Source: Scolanthus callimorphus (taxonomy: Eukaryota; Cnidaria; Anthozoa; Actiniaria; Edwardsiidae). From it: 64,000 bases of DNA. Position 1 is the first letter of the stretch. Each line of letters opens with the position of its first letter. Shown here one piece after another: positions 41,788 to 53,289 of the stretch. The stretch lies in the NCBI GenBank assembly GCA_033964015.1, contig CM066922.1, positions 636,856 through 700,855 of the forward strand. The letters run 5' to 3'. The translations under genes and the position numbers were made by a program. Below the pieces are notes generated by a model, which saw only the letters and a list, made by a program, of their open reading frames with translations, was not told the DNA's origin and did no database searches.

Positions 41788-42739
41788 TCGGGGATTCCAT
41801 CTACTGCTAGTACAGGAAATAAATATCAATATTGCATATTAGAGACGGCAAGGATCACAATTTGCGCAATGAATTTAAATTTCAAAGCTTTTATTTGGCC
41901 TTCATACGAGGTAAAAGTTTAGGACAGAATTGCTAGATTTGTAAATAGTCATTTGTAAATATGAATAAAAACGTTGAAGTTGAAATAGCACCAATCCTTG
42001 ATTCCGCACAGAATGCTCAGTAATGTTTAATGAGAAATTATATTCAGCTAGCATAGTCGATCATAATAGAATAAAGCTTTTATGGCTAAGGAAAGAGGAA
42101 ATTTCTGTGCAGCACAAATTAATTGATTTCATTCAATAAATTCCCACGCATTGACTTGCATTTATTTGCATAACAATGCATGGGGAAAAGAAGACTGGGA
42201 AACCTACAAAAACTCAAGAAAATAATCGCAAAGATAGCACTATTCGCTTACCTTTAAAGCGGAAATTCTGAGCTGTAAAGGATTCTATTTTCCCTTTTCG
42301 ACGCTTGACTTCAATTCGACAGAGGTCAGATTTACGCGAGTGGAGAAAGTCAATACCGCTACTGAACAAACTGTGACAAATGCGTGACGTCTCGAAAACC
42401 TAATTAGAATCATTTGTACATTTTGTCTATAAAAACTTTCATTTTTAAATTAATTCCTGAAACTTAATTGAGATTATATTGCTCTTAGAAATTGCTCTCC
42501 CATAATAGAACGGTAAATGTATTTTCAAAATTATTTTAATGTCATAATTGTATAGGGCTTTGATACAGCTAAGCGTTTACACGCTTATCGAAAGCAAACC
42601 TTTTAAAACAGTAATAATTTCACGATACCAGTTTAATTTAGAATTCTTCAAACATTTCTAATTAGTTTGCGTGATCCACCGGCAATTTGCCGATTCAATC
42701 GACGCGAAAATCAAAGATATCAAAATTTTCTATTTGTGC
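41788..42739. other. 5' region of the FEN-like family gene, intron and possible promoter
   Basis: Contains a minus-strand untranslated exon that ends at 42252 with donor gtaagc (cgctttaaag|gtaagc) and the intron down to the acceptor ctgtactag at 41810. Upstream of about 42400 it is AT-rich. No other gene is seen. Confidence 0.45.
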
Positions 42740-42940
42740 AGCCTCGATTCCATGCCGCAAATTTTTGCCTGCCAACTCGACATAAACATTCCTGATTTTC
42801 ATCATGTTCCGGAAAGAGGATTTCTTAGGACTTTTGATATGTTATAGAGGAATGTCTTCTGGGGCTAAAACCGTTCTGTTGCAATTAGTGGTGGGTTGAC
42901 CCTTATTTTTTCATAGATTGACTGGACTAAGAGGGCCACT
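42740..42940 (-). repeat. Dispersed repeat, copy IV with the CATGGAATCGAGGCTG tail
   Basis: On the minus strand: tagtccagtcaatctatg, acccaccactaattgcaa, acatatcaaaagtcctaag, then catggaatcgaggctg at about 42741-42757. Same order as copy II. Confidence 0.6.
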
Positions 42941-43073
42941 TTTTTACCCTTAAAAATTACATAAGCGAAAATGTTTTTCTCTGTCACACATTTTCAGATT
43001 TTCCCTGACTTTTCAAGGTGAGTGGGAGCCCTGTTTTGTTTCTGGCTTATTAATAGTAATAATCACTGTCTAC

Positions 43074-43185
43074 TTTCTCTTTTCTCTTCCTCTTTTTGGG
43101 GCTTCTCTCTTTTGGGCTTTCTCGGGTGGAGGACATGCTTGTGCCACAATTTGTCTCGCAGATTTATCTGCCTCTTTTTGGTTTG
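43074..43185 (-). CDS. Candidate Lys/Arg-rich exon on the minus strand
   Basis: Acceptor taaattag, then 112 open bases encoding NQKEADKSARQIVAQACPPP and EKAQKREAPKRGREKRK, then a donor gtagac. The KRGREKRK cluster could be a nuclear localisation signal. It may follow the exon at 43900-44093. Confidence 0.35.
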
Positions 43186-43899
43186 CTAATTTAAAAGATA
43201 AAAATAAATAAGACTTAAGTTTATCTTAAAGATTAAAATAGCTAAGACAGTAAGCTATTATATAAAGCTTACTGCTTAGTGAAATGTGTTTGCATAAATA
43301 AAGTCGAACTGATTTTAGTTTAATTGACTTATTTTGAATTTACAATTTTACTGATACTGGTCTTTTAAACACAGGAAATTCGATCAATGTTATAAAACAG
43401 TAGACTACTTTCTGTCACGGAGCCGAAGGCACTTGCATCCCGGTTGCACTTGTGACTTGAGTCTATAGAAAATTCATCGTACTCGATTTTTGGCATTAAT
43501 TTTGTTTAGAAAATAACCCCTCAACGGTCTGAACGGCATGAAAGCTAAGTAACGTGTGGAAATTCTGGTAAATTTTAGGCGATCCTGGGCACACAAAATA
43601 ATTAGAAAAAGAGACAATTTCGCACGATGCTTCTCGAACACAACCAGGCGTTCCTTGAATTAGCCGGGTTAGCCTAGGCTCGATTTACAGCGTTGTAAAA
43701 AACGGGGTTAGTTCGTGCGTGAGAGCTTTTGAGCTTTGAGCTTTACACAACACAACTCTCTGGTTTGAGTGACAGCGCGAAATCGAAGTCCGTTTGTTTT
43801 GGATAATTGCGGCCAACGTTTAGTCCTTCTATTGACTTCCACACAATGAGACAGTAGTGTTTGTCTAGATAGCATTAATAAGGTGATACTTGACATACT

Positions 43900-44093
43900 A
43901 TGAGTTGAAAGAATGGTCCCTTCATACATGGCTTTGTCAACTTTGTAATAGAAGCCGACTTGGGTTCCGGGCAAAACTTCTCCAAATATCGACAAGTTAC
44001 ATGTATCTTTCGAAACACTTCCACTAGGTTGGAATTTTCATGCGGTTGCTTGTTCCTGAGGAGCCACTCTACTACAATGAACTGTTTCGCCAT
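43900..44093 (-). CDS. Candidate first exon beginning MAKQFIVVEWL (probably frameshifted)
   Basis: ATG at 44093 starts MAKQFIVVEWLLRNKQPHEN, SNLVEV. The better-looking continuation, GEVLPGTQVGFYYKVDKAMY, EGTILSTHS, is in a different frame from about 44008 and runs to the consensus donor gtatgtc at 43899. A start with xxVVEWL followed by a strand-rich V-G...Y-x-G-x-I-L pattern is what I recall from N-terminal modules of cnidarian BEN-domain-like nuclear proteins. This is a weak recollection and no BEN domain is visible. Confidence 0.35.
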
Positions 44094-44228
44094 TTTCTAG
44101 GCCTTTCTATCTGTTGATTAATCAATAGTTCACATACCAAACTTTATTAAACCTTAACATTTGGCTGTTTCCTTCAATGGAATCACTCACACCATGTACA
44201 ATGAAAGTTTGAATTCGATTTCTATCAT

Positions 44229-44417
44229 TCATACGGGTAGATAAAATAAGATGAAAATAAGATTTGTGTTTGATAACTTATAGCAAGTAAGTTTGACACA
44301 GCGGGCATAAATGCGCGCCAAAGCAGTACGTTCGCCAGGACTTGAGTCGCGGTCAGCTGTTGCATATTTCTGTGATAGTAGCAAGATGGCGGCGCGTTCG
44401 AACACGGAGTAGTGCAA
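44229..44417 (-). repeat. Repeat arm A of an inverted pair (matches 47930-48100 in opposite orientation)
   Basis: The minus strand has aacgtactgctttggcgcgc, atttatgcccgctgtgtc; the plus strand at 48029-48066 has aacgtactgttttggcgcgc, gtttatgcccgccgtgtt. The encoded peptides are also alike (ERTALARIYARCVKL / QRTVLARVYARRVDNL). On the plus strand aagatggcggc (44380-44390) matches the YY1 consensus. Confidence 0.5.
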
Positions 44418-46429
44418 AGGAAGGATGTTTTCTCAATATTTATAATGAGTTCAACCGTCGTACCCTGCCCAAGATGAGGAATTTTGCAAGAAAAAGCTTC
44501 AGGGGACGTTGTTGTCGAGGAACAAAACATTTACTTTACAGATTCTCTTGAATTTCAACAAATGAGTTCAACTCGTGTAAACGTTCGCTACCACGTCTCC
44601 TATTTTAATCGCGTCTTCCTCTGTAAATTCCTTACAAATTTTCGTCACAAGCGATGATTATGGCTTACAAGAACTGCCTGATGTTTTAGCAGAAGAAAGC
44701 GATTGTCATATTTCAAGATTTGCGTATGCTGCTTTGTCATCATGGAGTGTAATTAAGATACAAAAGTTTGTAAAAATTGATTTAAAAAACTAACACCATG
44801 AAGAACTGCACTGGGACATGGACACATGGAGAAGTGTATGCATTCTGCATTATGGGAACTTGTCACAGTCTGACACATGATCTAAAGCATATCCAATGAC
44901 AGAACAAGAATATCAGAATTACCAGAGCAAAATTGTTGCTAGAAATGACTTCCTTTGTGTTATTGTGCCTGATTTCAGAACCCGTGAGAAGCTATATCTT
45001 AGAGCTTAGACCTTCTATAAAAGCTTTCATTAATACTAGAAGATAGGCCAATAGCATTTAAGGTAAAATGATAACAAAACTATGGTATAAATAAATCAAG
45101 GAATTCCCATAAAGTTTTCTTGAATAATAAAAAAAAGACTAAAAATACTGTAACACCTGGAAGCTCAAGAATACTTATGTCTGAACTTGCATACATTCTA
45201 AACTTCACTTGCTTACATGCATGCTCACAATTTCTTGATATGTGATATGAGTGAAGCTTGGGATAACTCTAGTACCATCCAGTTTAGATATTTCACCCTC
45301 ACTGTGGCAACTAGATCTGTCATGGAAAACATCTCTGCCTCTTTTTTGAGGGGGATATCTGGCAGGACAGTATTGTAAGCAAGTTGGTTTGTTTGATTTT
45401 GACATTATTCTGTTTGCTTATATTGTCTCATAATTTAATAAGTCAGAAAAATGAAATAATTTTATTTTATTCTCTATTTTAAACAAATACATCTATTGAC
45501 AACAACTATGCCATTTTTTGCCATGACTGTTAGCAGATGAAAATGAGCCAGCACTGTAAAATGTTTTCAAAGTAGCTGATCAAACTCTGATGACTACCAG
45601 CTTTTTTGCACTTTGTGATATACTTGTAGAAGAAGTTATATATGACAAAAAACAAAGAATGTCAACATTGGTCAAATGGATTGCTTCAGGCTTTAATAAA
45701 AACTTTTCATCCACCTATGGGACAGTTGACTGTCATGTCAGTGCTCTTCTGCACTTATCAGGTTAATAATTTATTTAGCTGGCACTTGCTCCTCCATGGA
45801 ATTCCCAAAGCATATACAATGGTCCTCTATCTGTAAAACTAGTTCCAGTAGAAGTTTTGCAGTTTTGCCATTCAAATTTGAATTAATTAACTCTATAGCA
45901 GCATGTTACAATTCTGTCAAACAAAATGTTACTGAATTAAAAATGAGGTCCTATGTTTTGCCCTGTTTCAAAGCTGGCCATAATAGTTTATGACTGAAAT
46001 AGCAGACCTACTCACTTGAGAGCAGTAAATGACACAAGATATTTTGTCTTCTTCAAGTAGGATTTAGCTACTATGGATTCTTCAAAAGCTTTCTACTACT
46101 CAAGGTCAGCTGTCTCGGTTTTGGAAACTGCACTGCAGATAACAAAAGGAATTGTGACTGATATAAAAATCTTGATGTTACCTTACAAGATCTAGTAAAC
46201 CACCACCTTTTTAAATGGTCTGAATGCTTTGAAAATTATATTTATCAATCTGACACATGAAATATATAGGTCATAACTGTAATATAGTTTTTGTGTGATT
46301 TGTTGTATTTTCTATCCAATGCTATTACCTAATTTATTTTGAAGTGACTGACATGCCTTATCTTCTCATCCAGTCCCATTTGAATTCCTGATAATTCTCC
46401 ATCTTTTATACTTCTTATATGTCACTTTT
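44418..46429. other. AT-rich DNA with weak coding traces
   Basis: One plus-strand stretch (about 44600-44790) is open for about 60 codons (SDDYGLQELPDVLAEESDCH, ISRFAYAALSSWSVIKIQK) but has no start or splice support. The rest shows short ORFs only. No gene is called. Confidence 0.3.
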
Positions 46430-46695
46430 TTACAATTCAAATATACAGTGCAGGATTCTGTAAGTACAGAAACATTTTGATAGACACTATACTAGTGTCA
46501 CTGAATTTAAGCATAGAAAAATATGCAGGGGGGGAAATTACACAGTATAAGACTTTGAGCTATTGTGTCACTTATTTTTTTTTCAATTCAAATATACAGT
46601 GCAGGATTCTGTAAGTACAGAAACATTTTGAAAGACACTGAATTGTATAAGTATAGAAACATTTACAGGGGGAAAGATTGCACAGTAAGTATAAG
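46430..46695 (+). repeat. Imperfect tandem duplication of about 150 bp
   Basis: acaattcaaatatacagtgc ... aagtacagaaacattttga occurs at about 46431 and again at about 46584. The following parts (tagaaa(a/c)at.t.caggggg..a..attacacagta) also align, with small indels. Confidence 0.75.
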
Positions 46696-47418
46696 TTTAA
46701 GAAATGAGCCTATTTTGTGCTGAAAATCACTTTCCTTTCAGTTAAATGGAAGCTTCTCCTTTTAGTTACTTTTGGGATAAACAAAAGCATAACTTCATGT
46801 GGAAGTGTCAGAACATAAGTTTATTAGCTTACTTTCTGAATGATTGGGAAATTGGATTTAAGTACACTTTGATTTTCATTTCTGATAAAGATGTTTTTCT
46901 AGATGCTGTTCAGACTTCTAACTTGAGTTAAGCTTAAAAAGCATTTACTACTATACATTCTGAATTCTGAGCAAAAAAAAAAAGATTTATCAAACTGCAG
47001 TGGACTTATGATACAAGTTTCTTTGAGCTGTAAAGCTGTTTGAGCAATTTTGGGGATGCAATTTTAGAGGTGTAGTATTTAGTTCAAGTTCACTGACGAA
47101 ACGAAACGCGCGGTTTGTGACCAGCCGCTCGGATGTGAATTAAAAGAGCTAACTTTTCTAACAATTTTTTACAATCGCTTAGGGTGGTAAACGGATAAAA
47201 AGGAAATTAATTTAAGCACTGCATACTACAAGGAGGATTATTAACTCGAAATATCTTCAACTAATCTGTTAAAGCGAAGTGCAATTTATCCACAGAAAGA
47301 TGTAAGCTTGCAACTGACACACGAAAATAAAAACACATGGCTCTGCAGTGAAAAACCCGCGAAAGTGACAGAAGAATCAGGAGGAATGTTTTTGATATTT
47401 CTGTTGTTCAGTTCTTAC

Positions 47419-47558
47419 CTCCTGTAGCCAAGACTCTTCCTTGAATAAGCCCTAATTACTTCACATCTACCATCATCATCTTGCTGAACTGGAAGTATTC
47501 CACTCGCTGCCATGCCCTTCGAAATTCTTCTCAGCTCCGTAAGGTTTTCCCATTTCAT
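47419..47558 (-). CDS. Candidate first exon on the minus strand
   Basis: ATG at 47558 opens MKWENLTELRRISKGMAASG, ILPVQQDDDGRCEVIRAYSR, KSLGYRR, ending at a consensus donor, gtaagaac (47418). The start context is modest and no downstream exon could be identified in 44-47 kb. Function unknown; it could be an isolated remnant. Confidence 0.3.
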
Positions 47559-47929
47559 AAAACCTGACCAACTGATTCTGAGCGATATTTTCGTCCAAAA
47601 CACAGATTTCTAAAGAACTAGAAATGGTCTCGCGCGAAATCAAAACAGAAATTCAAAAAAATAAAAACATAGCGTTTCCGTTTGAAGACTCAAGAATGCA
47701 CTAAACATTAACTCAAAGGGATTAGTAACTCCGTGGAAAAAGTAAAACAAGGGTCAAAATAGCTGCTGACGACTATGTTCTGTGTTTTTTGAATTTTGAC
47801 ACTTTCCAGTGGAGCAGTAATCTGCCTTCTGTTTTCCGAAGCCCGTCATGTTTGGTATCAGAACAAAGCTGCTTCCTTCGGCCATGGCTTCCCGCCTTCC
47901 GATCTTTTCTTCGGTTAACAACGAGTGAG

Positions 47930-48100
47930 AAACGAGCTACCGAAGTGGATTGTCGGATGAATCCGCAAATTAGTCACCAGGCTACCAAAAAGGCCTCACG
48001 TCCGAGCCCCAAAGCTGCCACGATTCAACGTACTGTTTTGGCGCGCGTTTATGCCCGCCGTGTTGATAACCTCCTTATAACTTTGAATTCTACAAATGTT
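47930..48100 (+). repeat. Repeat arm B of the inverted pair with 44229-44417
   Basis: Contains an open frame MNPQISHQATKKASRPSPKA, ATIQRTVLARVYARRVDNLL that resembles the minus-strand reading of arm A. The arms are 3.6 kb apart and diverged. It could be an element's terminal repeat or an inverted duplication of a promoter-proximal exon. Confidence 0.45.
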
Positions 48101-48407
48101 CACGTATTGATCTGCCTATTTGAACCGACTCAATAGAAATAGAATAGCCGGGCTCAGGCTGCCACCTTACATTGCAGATTGATGCATTATATATACCCTG
48201 GTAATGATCTGGCTATACAGCAAGCCTACAACAGTGATTTTGCTGTTACAGTGGTCCTATATAGTTCATTTGAGAACAGCATTTTAAGTATTCAGTCGAC
48301 TAGTTCCCTTAACAAAAAGATTCTACATTTTGATCCGACCCAGGGTATAAAAACCGGCTCACCGCTACAGTCCGTCACTTGCCGCTAACCGAGGCTCTCG
48401 TTAGCAA

Positions 48408-48471
48408 CTAAGCCCACAACTGAAGAAGGTTTCTTGTTAAAGTTACCGAAACCGGTCTTGTAAAAGCTTAG
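48408..48471 (+). ncRNA. Hammerhead-ribozyme-like motif in the Penelope-like leader
   Basis: Stem I outer strand CTAAGC (48408-48413) pairs with GCTTAG (48466-48471), and the inner strand ACAA (48416-48419) with TTGT (48458-48461). Core box CTGAAGA (48420-48426) fits CUGANGA. GAAA (48448-48451) is the second core box. ACC/GGT flanks form a very short stem III that can only pair fully in a dimer, and GGTC (48454-48457) gives a GUC cleavage triplet. Stem II (AGGT/ACC) is weak, with an A bulge or mismatch. Minimal hammerheads are known in Penelope-like elements. Activity is not shown. Confidence 0.5.
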
Positions 48472-48498
48472 ACAAACTGTTCTTTAAGAACAACTGAA

Positions 48499-49080
48499 AT
48501 GGCTTGCAACTTAACATCTGACGATGAACTCCTAGCAGCCGCCCTGACAGAAATGTGTTCCTCCGAGCCCACGCTGTCACCAGTCCAGTCTCCCGTAAAA
48601 CGGCCAGCACCAGAAGACCCTAGTGTCCTCACAGCAGAGCCACCAGCAAAGAGACCTCGCCTGACAGAAGAACAGAAAAGCCTCCGAAACAAGCTAGCCA
48701 GTTTGCAGACAAGAAAGGCTAAAGCTACCAAATCCTTGGCTTTCCTGAAAGAGTTCGTCAAAAAGCCTACCTGCCCTATCGGCCTGTAGTTCAAGCCCAG
48801 GCCCCACATCAGGCAAGACCAGTCTTTTCAGGCTGAGATGAACAAGATCTGCCACGCCGCAGAGCAGAAGCAGTTGACCGTGATGGTTCGCCAACAAGAG
48901 CAGAACATTTTATCTGACGAGGCAAGCATCCGCTTCCTCAAAGAAAAAACTAGACTGCTCCCCAATCCTGACCACCAGAGAAAAGTCCACACCACTGCCG
49001 AGTCCGCCGCTAGCTGATCTCAGTTCAGACGAACCCGAAAACCCACCAGCAAACAGCCAGCGCAACCAGACCTAACAACG
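48499..49080 (+). pseudogene. Penelope-like element upstream coding region, with stops
   Basis: ATG 48499 opens MACNLTSDDELLAAALTEMC, Pro/Ser-rich sequence, KRPRLTEEQKSLRNKLASLQ, then a stop at 48787. The same frame continues with coding character (AEMNKICHAAEQKQLTVMVR, EASIRFLKEKTRLLPNPDHQ) to another stop at about 49015. It would join the RT reading frame if the stops were absent. The role of this N-terminal part in such elements is not clear to me. Confidence 0.55.
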
Positions 49081-50241
49081 ATGCAGGCCAAGTTCTCAAA
49101 GTTACAGACTCTTTTGTATAGTTTAAAAAGCTCTTGTAAAACATTTGCTTTTGACAAATCGAATAAAGTAAGAGCTGAACTGTATGAATTTGTCCCTTTC
49201 TATGTCTCACCAAAACCGGCCCACAAATCGCGCACCCTCTATAGGTCGAGCCTTCGCTCCCATAGACGCACGCTTAAGAAACACGATAAGACACCCAATT
49301 ATAAACATTTCATAAATATGTCTGCTAAAGTCTTGTCAACCGATGAAATGCGTCTACTCTCCAAAGGGCTCAAATTTATCCCAACTCCACCCATACCAGC
49401 TTCTAAGAAACCTTTGTTAAAGGATTTCGACACTTTCGCCCGCACCATGCGCCTGCAATACAAATATGCTGATTCCACCTCTAAAACCCATAAGTTCTAC
49501 GTTAAATCTTCATGGCGACCGCCACCACAGCCTTCTGTGGCACTTGAGACATATTTAGAACTTACTAAATCGGAATTAGCAAATGCAGTGTTTTCACCGC
49601 AGAAGGATAATATTACCGGCGGCGAAAGAAGGGCACTTAATGATCTCAAAACAGAGACATTAACATTAAAAAAGCTGATAAGGGTTCCACTACAGTCATT
49701 CTTAATACTTCTGCTAAAATTAAATAGGGCACCGACCAACTTCTCGCGAATTTCGTCCTTTGTAGTTTCAATTCTACAACCGATAGCGCAAAAACAGCCG
49801 TCTTATCTTAAAGACACCACGCACTTTATTAACTTTGTCGAGGATCCAATTATTCCCGATTCAGCCTTTCTTACATCGCTCAATGTTTGTTCACTTTACA
49901 CCAACATTCCTCAGGATGAGGGAATGGACGTGATTTGTCACCAGTACGAACTACACTGTAAGCCCAACCTACCAATCCCTACAGAATATCTCAGGGAACT
50001 CATGGTGCTTATTCTGAAAGAGAATTCTTTCAAGTTCAACGACAAACACTACTTACAAGTGCACTGCATTGCGATGGGGACTAAAATGGCAGTTGCTTTT
50101 TCAGTCATCTTTATGGCACATATTGAAAAAAAGCTTCTCCACTACGGTCCCTTCCAACCGCTGATTTGGAAACGGTTTATTGATGACATTTTCGCAGTAG
50201 ATAACATATCCCAAAAAGTTTTTGTAAAGTCAGGCTCATAG
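49081..50241 (+). pseudogene. Penelope-like reverse transcriptase, internally deleted and truncated
   Basis: From ATG 49081: basic N-terminal part, then MSAKVLSTDEMRLLSKGLKF, then the remnant KADKGSTTVILNTSAKIK in another frame (about 49673-49727). The RT core resumes: LQPIAQKQPSYLKDTTHFIN, AFLTSLNVCSLYTNIPQDEG, LILKENSFKFNDKHYLQVHC, AMGTKMAVAFSVIFMA and the catalytic WKRFIDDIF (about 50170-50195). The usual RT segment between KADKGSTT and LQPIAQ (about 90 residues with the K-I-H-K and G-R-P-I motifs) is missing. Not functional. Confidence 0.85.
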
Positions 50242-50608
50242 CGAAATGACGCTATGGATGCTCATCGCGGGAAATAAATTGGGCTTGCGGCCGAGTAGGT
50301 TCGCGTACAGGGTTTAGCTGAGGTATTCGAAGGTACCGTGAATTCAGATTTCAATCCAATTTTTAAACGATTCGTGTTTGGCGAGGCGATAGGAACTGGT
50401 TCGTTGCAATTTCATTGACCAACTTTAAGTTGAGAATATTTCATCTCAATCAGCCCCAGTTGTCATTACAGTGGTGATAGCAGAGATTGCTGTCTATATT
50501 CGGTCTGTGTCTTAATTTTCCAATGATAACCACCGAAAATAGATTGTGCGTGCACAGAAAACCCAGCTATGCGATTCCTAGATGTTCCCTCTCTAGCTTT
50601 TGCACAAA
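50242..50608. other. Spacer between the Penelope-like element and the giant palindrome
   Basis: No ORF and no repeat boundary beyond the Penelope-like truncation point are visible. Confidence 0.35.
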
Positions 50609-52383
50609 TTAAGGTGACTCATTCGAAATTCAAAATGCACCCAACTGTGTCTAGAGCGCAAATCTGCGTCGTCAAACTAACGGCTATAACTTTTGTGTCT
50701 TTTCCTCTATTGTTATAATTATTTTTTCAAATCCTACTTTAATGATGTATAAATATGCTACTGGGAACCGATCTTCTTGAAAACATTTTTAGAAGTCACA
50801 ATCTAAATTTTTGTGAGGCCCTAATTTCATATTCCGGTCGTACTAGAAAAAAAATTTGCCGGTTTTTTTGGCTGAAATTTCAGGAGTCGATTCCAGTTGT
50901 AGTGATCTCGAATCAAGCGAAGTTACAGAAAATTCGTCGGAACAGAAACGCGGTAATAAAAATACCGTCAGTTATGGTCAACTGTGACCAAAATAGAACG
51001 CTGATTCTGGTTGGCTTGAATTGAATTTTAATAGTGCTCCGAAAACTCATTTTTTTGGGCTCTTCCCTCGGCACTATGTTGTATAGCAATGTATTAAACT
51101 TTATCGAGGGTCCGATTTCAAATACCATGAACTGCTAAAATGTTTGAACATTATCTACCGAGGAAAGAAATTGTGAAAGACCAATGAATTTATTACAAGA
51201 ATGTCGCATTAAAATGTGTCGTTATTAGGTATTACTTCTTGCTAAGATTTATATAGACGAGAAGTTTGTGGCATTGGTAAAACTTAGTAACCCGGTTTGA
51301 CCATTATATTTGCTTATTTGGCATAGAAGAAAATTACAAAGTTACGACATTCGCCCTCTGGTTTTGCACGCAGATTTGAAGCTCTCTTGTTTATGAACGA
51401 TAATGAAATCTGAAGTTTTTCCAGGGGGAGCTCATTAGGCCAAATCTAATCAATAGCAGTCACGCTCCGAAATAGCAATTGTCTGTTAAGTCCCTATGGA
51501 ACAAAAAAAAGAGTCGACGATAAACGTTTTCTTTGTTCGATGATTAGAGTTGGCCTACTGTGTCCCCCTGGCAAAATGCGAGATTTCATTACCATTCATA
51601 AACAAGACAGCTTCAAATCTGCGTGCATGACCAGAGGGCGACCGCCGTAACTTTAACAATTTTCTTCTATATCAAATAAGCACGCAAGATGTTCAAACTT
51701 GCTTACTAAATATTACCAATGCCACAAGCTTCTCGTCTATATACATCTTAGCAAGAAATAATACGTAATAACAACACATTTTAACTCGACATTCTTGTAA
51801 TAAATTCATTGCGCTTTCACAATTTCTTCCTCGGTAGATAATGTTCGAACATTTTAGTATTTCATGGTATTTACAATCTGACCTTCGGTAAAGTTTAATA
51901 CATTACTATACAACATAGTGCCGGTGGAAGAGCCCAAAATAATGAGTTTTCGGAGCACTATTAAAATTCAATTCAAGCCAAGCAGAATCAGCGTTCTAAT
52001 CTGGCAAAAGTTGACCATAACTGACGGTATTTTTATTACCGCGTTTCTGTTCCGACGAATTTTCTGTAACTTCACTTGATTTGAGATCACTACAACTGGA
52101 ATCGATTCCTGGAATTTCAGCCAAAAAAACCGGCAAAATTTTTTTCTAGTACGACCGGAATATGAAATTAGGGCCTCACAAAAATTTAGATTGTGACTTC
52201 CAAAAATGTTTTCAAGAAGATCGGTTCCCAGTACCATATTTATACATCAGTAAAGTAGGATTTGAAAAAATAATTATAACAATAGAGGAAAAGACACAAA
52301 AGTTATAGCCGTTAGTTTGACGACGCAGATTTGCGCTCTAGACACAGTTGGGTGCATTTTGAATTTCGAATGAGTCACCTTAA
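50609..52383. mobile_element. Giant fold-back element, 1.77 kb, TTAA ends
   Basis: From TTAAGGTGACTCATTCG (50609) to CGAATGAGTCACCTTAA (52383) almost the whole sequence is one inverted repeat, with the axis near 51490. Sampled arms (50755-50945 and 52055-52240) differ by only a few bases. Mirror ORFs of 89 aa (50755-51024 plus, 51968-52237 minus) come from the two arms and have no recognised domain. TTAA on both ends fits piggyBac-type target choice, but no transposase is present. Confidence 0.85.
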
Positions 52384-53289
52384 AGGCTCGGATATGCATA
52401 AGGTAGACACGTTGTTGTTCTTGCCCAAATAAAGCTATTGCGATTGTTGAGAAACCACGCTTGGACACGCTTTTGCAAGTTATTTGTAACAATAGATATA
52501 CATTGCCACTCTATTTTCTTTATTTTACAGTCGTGAATGTGCCCCAGGGCCGGGCACTTTGCACCACTTTTTTTGCCCCACCCGGGGAAATTACACCCCT
52601 ACATCGTCCCCACCGTGAGGAATTTTGGAGATTTTTTTCAAAAAAATGCAAAGTCGCGGGGGTTGGCCTGGGGGAGGCATGGTCACTGCTGGAATTGATT
52701 GGTGCATTACTGGTAACCATTCTCGCCAATATAGCTATCCAAGGGAATTGCATTCATACTTCTATAGTAGTACTTCTGGTGAATTAATATGTTCTAGAGT
52801 AAACCTTAGGAATATTGTTGTTGCTTTATAAATAACCAAAGATAAGCCAGATAAGATAGGGGTTACAAGAGACCAAATATTTTTTCTAGCCTACTGGAGA
52901 CCTGGAGATCATATTAGATTACCTCCCAGAGGCATGTATACTCGAAATGTATAGGGTTTAGATCATGGTGTTTTATGCAACTACAAATTCAAAATGATGA
53001 CCACCGAGTAATAATTTTGTGTTTCTCAGGACTTTTTCACTTAGAAACACCATTCAAACCTCTGCAAGGAACCTCCTCCAGGAACTCCTAACTTGTCAAC
53101 TGTCAGCATGTCATGTGAAATTACATATGCTAGAATGTTATCCTAAGTGTTGTTCTTATACAATATCATATTCTTGTCGAACAATATTTGATGGCCCTTC
53201 ATGGATCCAGGCCCCTAGGATAATAATTGACCTTCATTTTCAAGATCTTGATAACTTTTATAGTACTCCAAAAAATTTACACAAAATAC
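52384..53289. other. Intergenic DNA, nothing recognised
   Basis: Contains a C-rich palindromic patch (gccccacccgggg near 52570) and short ORFs only. Confidence 0.35.

Larger units (their letters stand above)
48340..50241 (+). mobile_element. Penelope-like retroelement, 3'-truncated
   Basis: A TATA box (ggtataaaaacc, about 48344-48355), a leader with a hammerhead-like fold, an upstream reading frame and a Penelope-type reverse transcriptase follow in order on the plus strand. The GIY-YIG endonuclease domain expected after the RT is missing and the sequence turns non-coding at 50241. Stop codons in the upstream frame and an internal RT deletion show that it is dead. Confidence 0.85.

Noticed and set aside
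50755..52237. Two 89-aa ORFs as a gene pair
   Set aside because: They are mirror images in the arms of the palindrome, and no domain is recognised.
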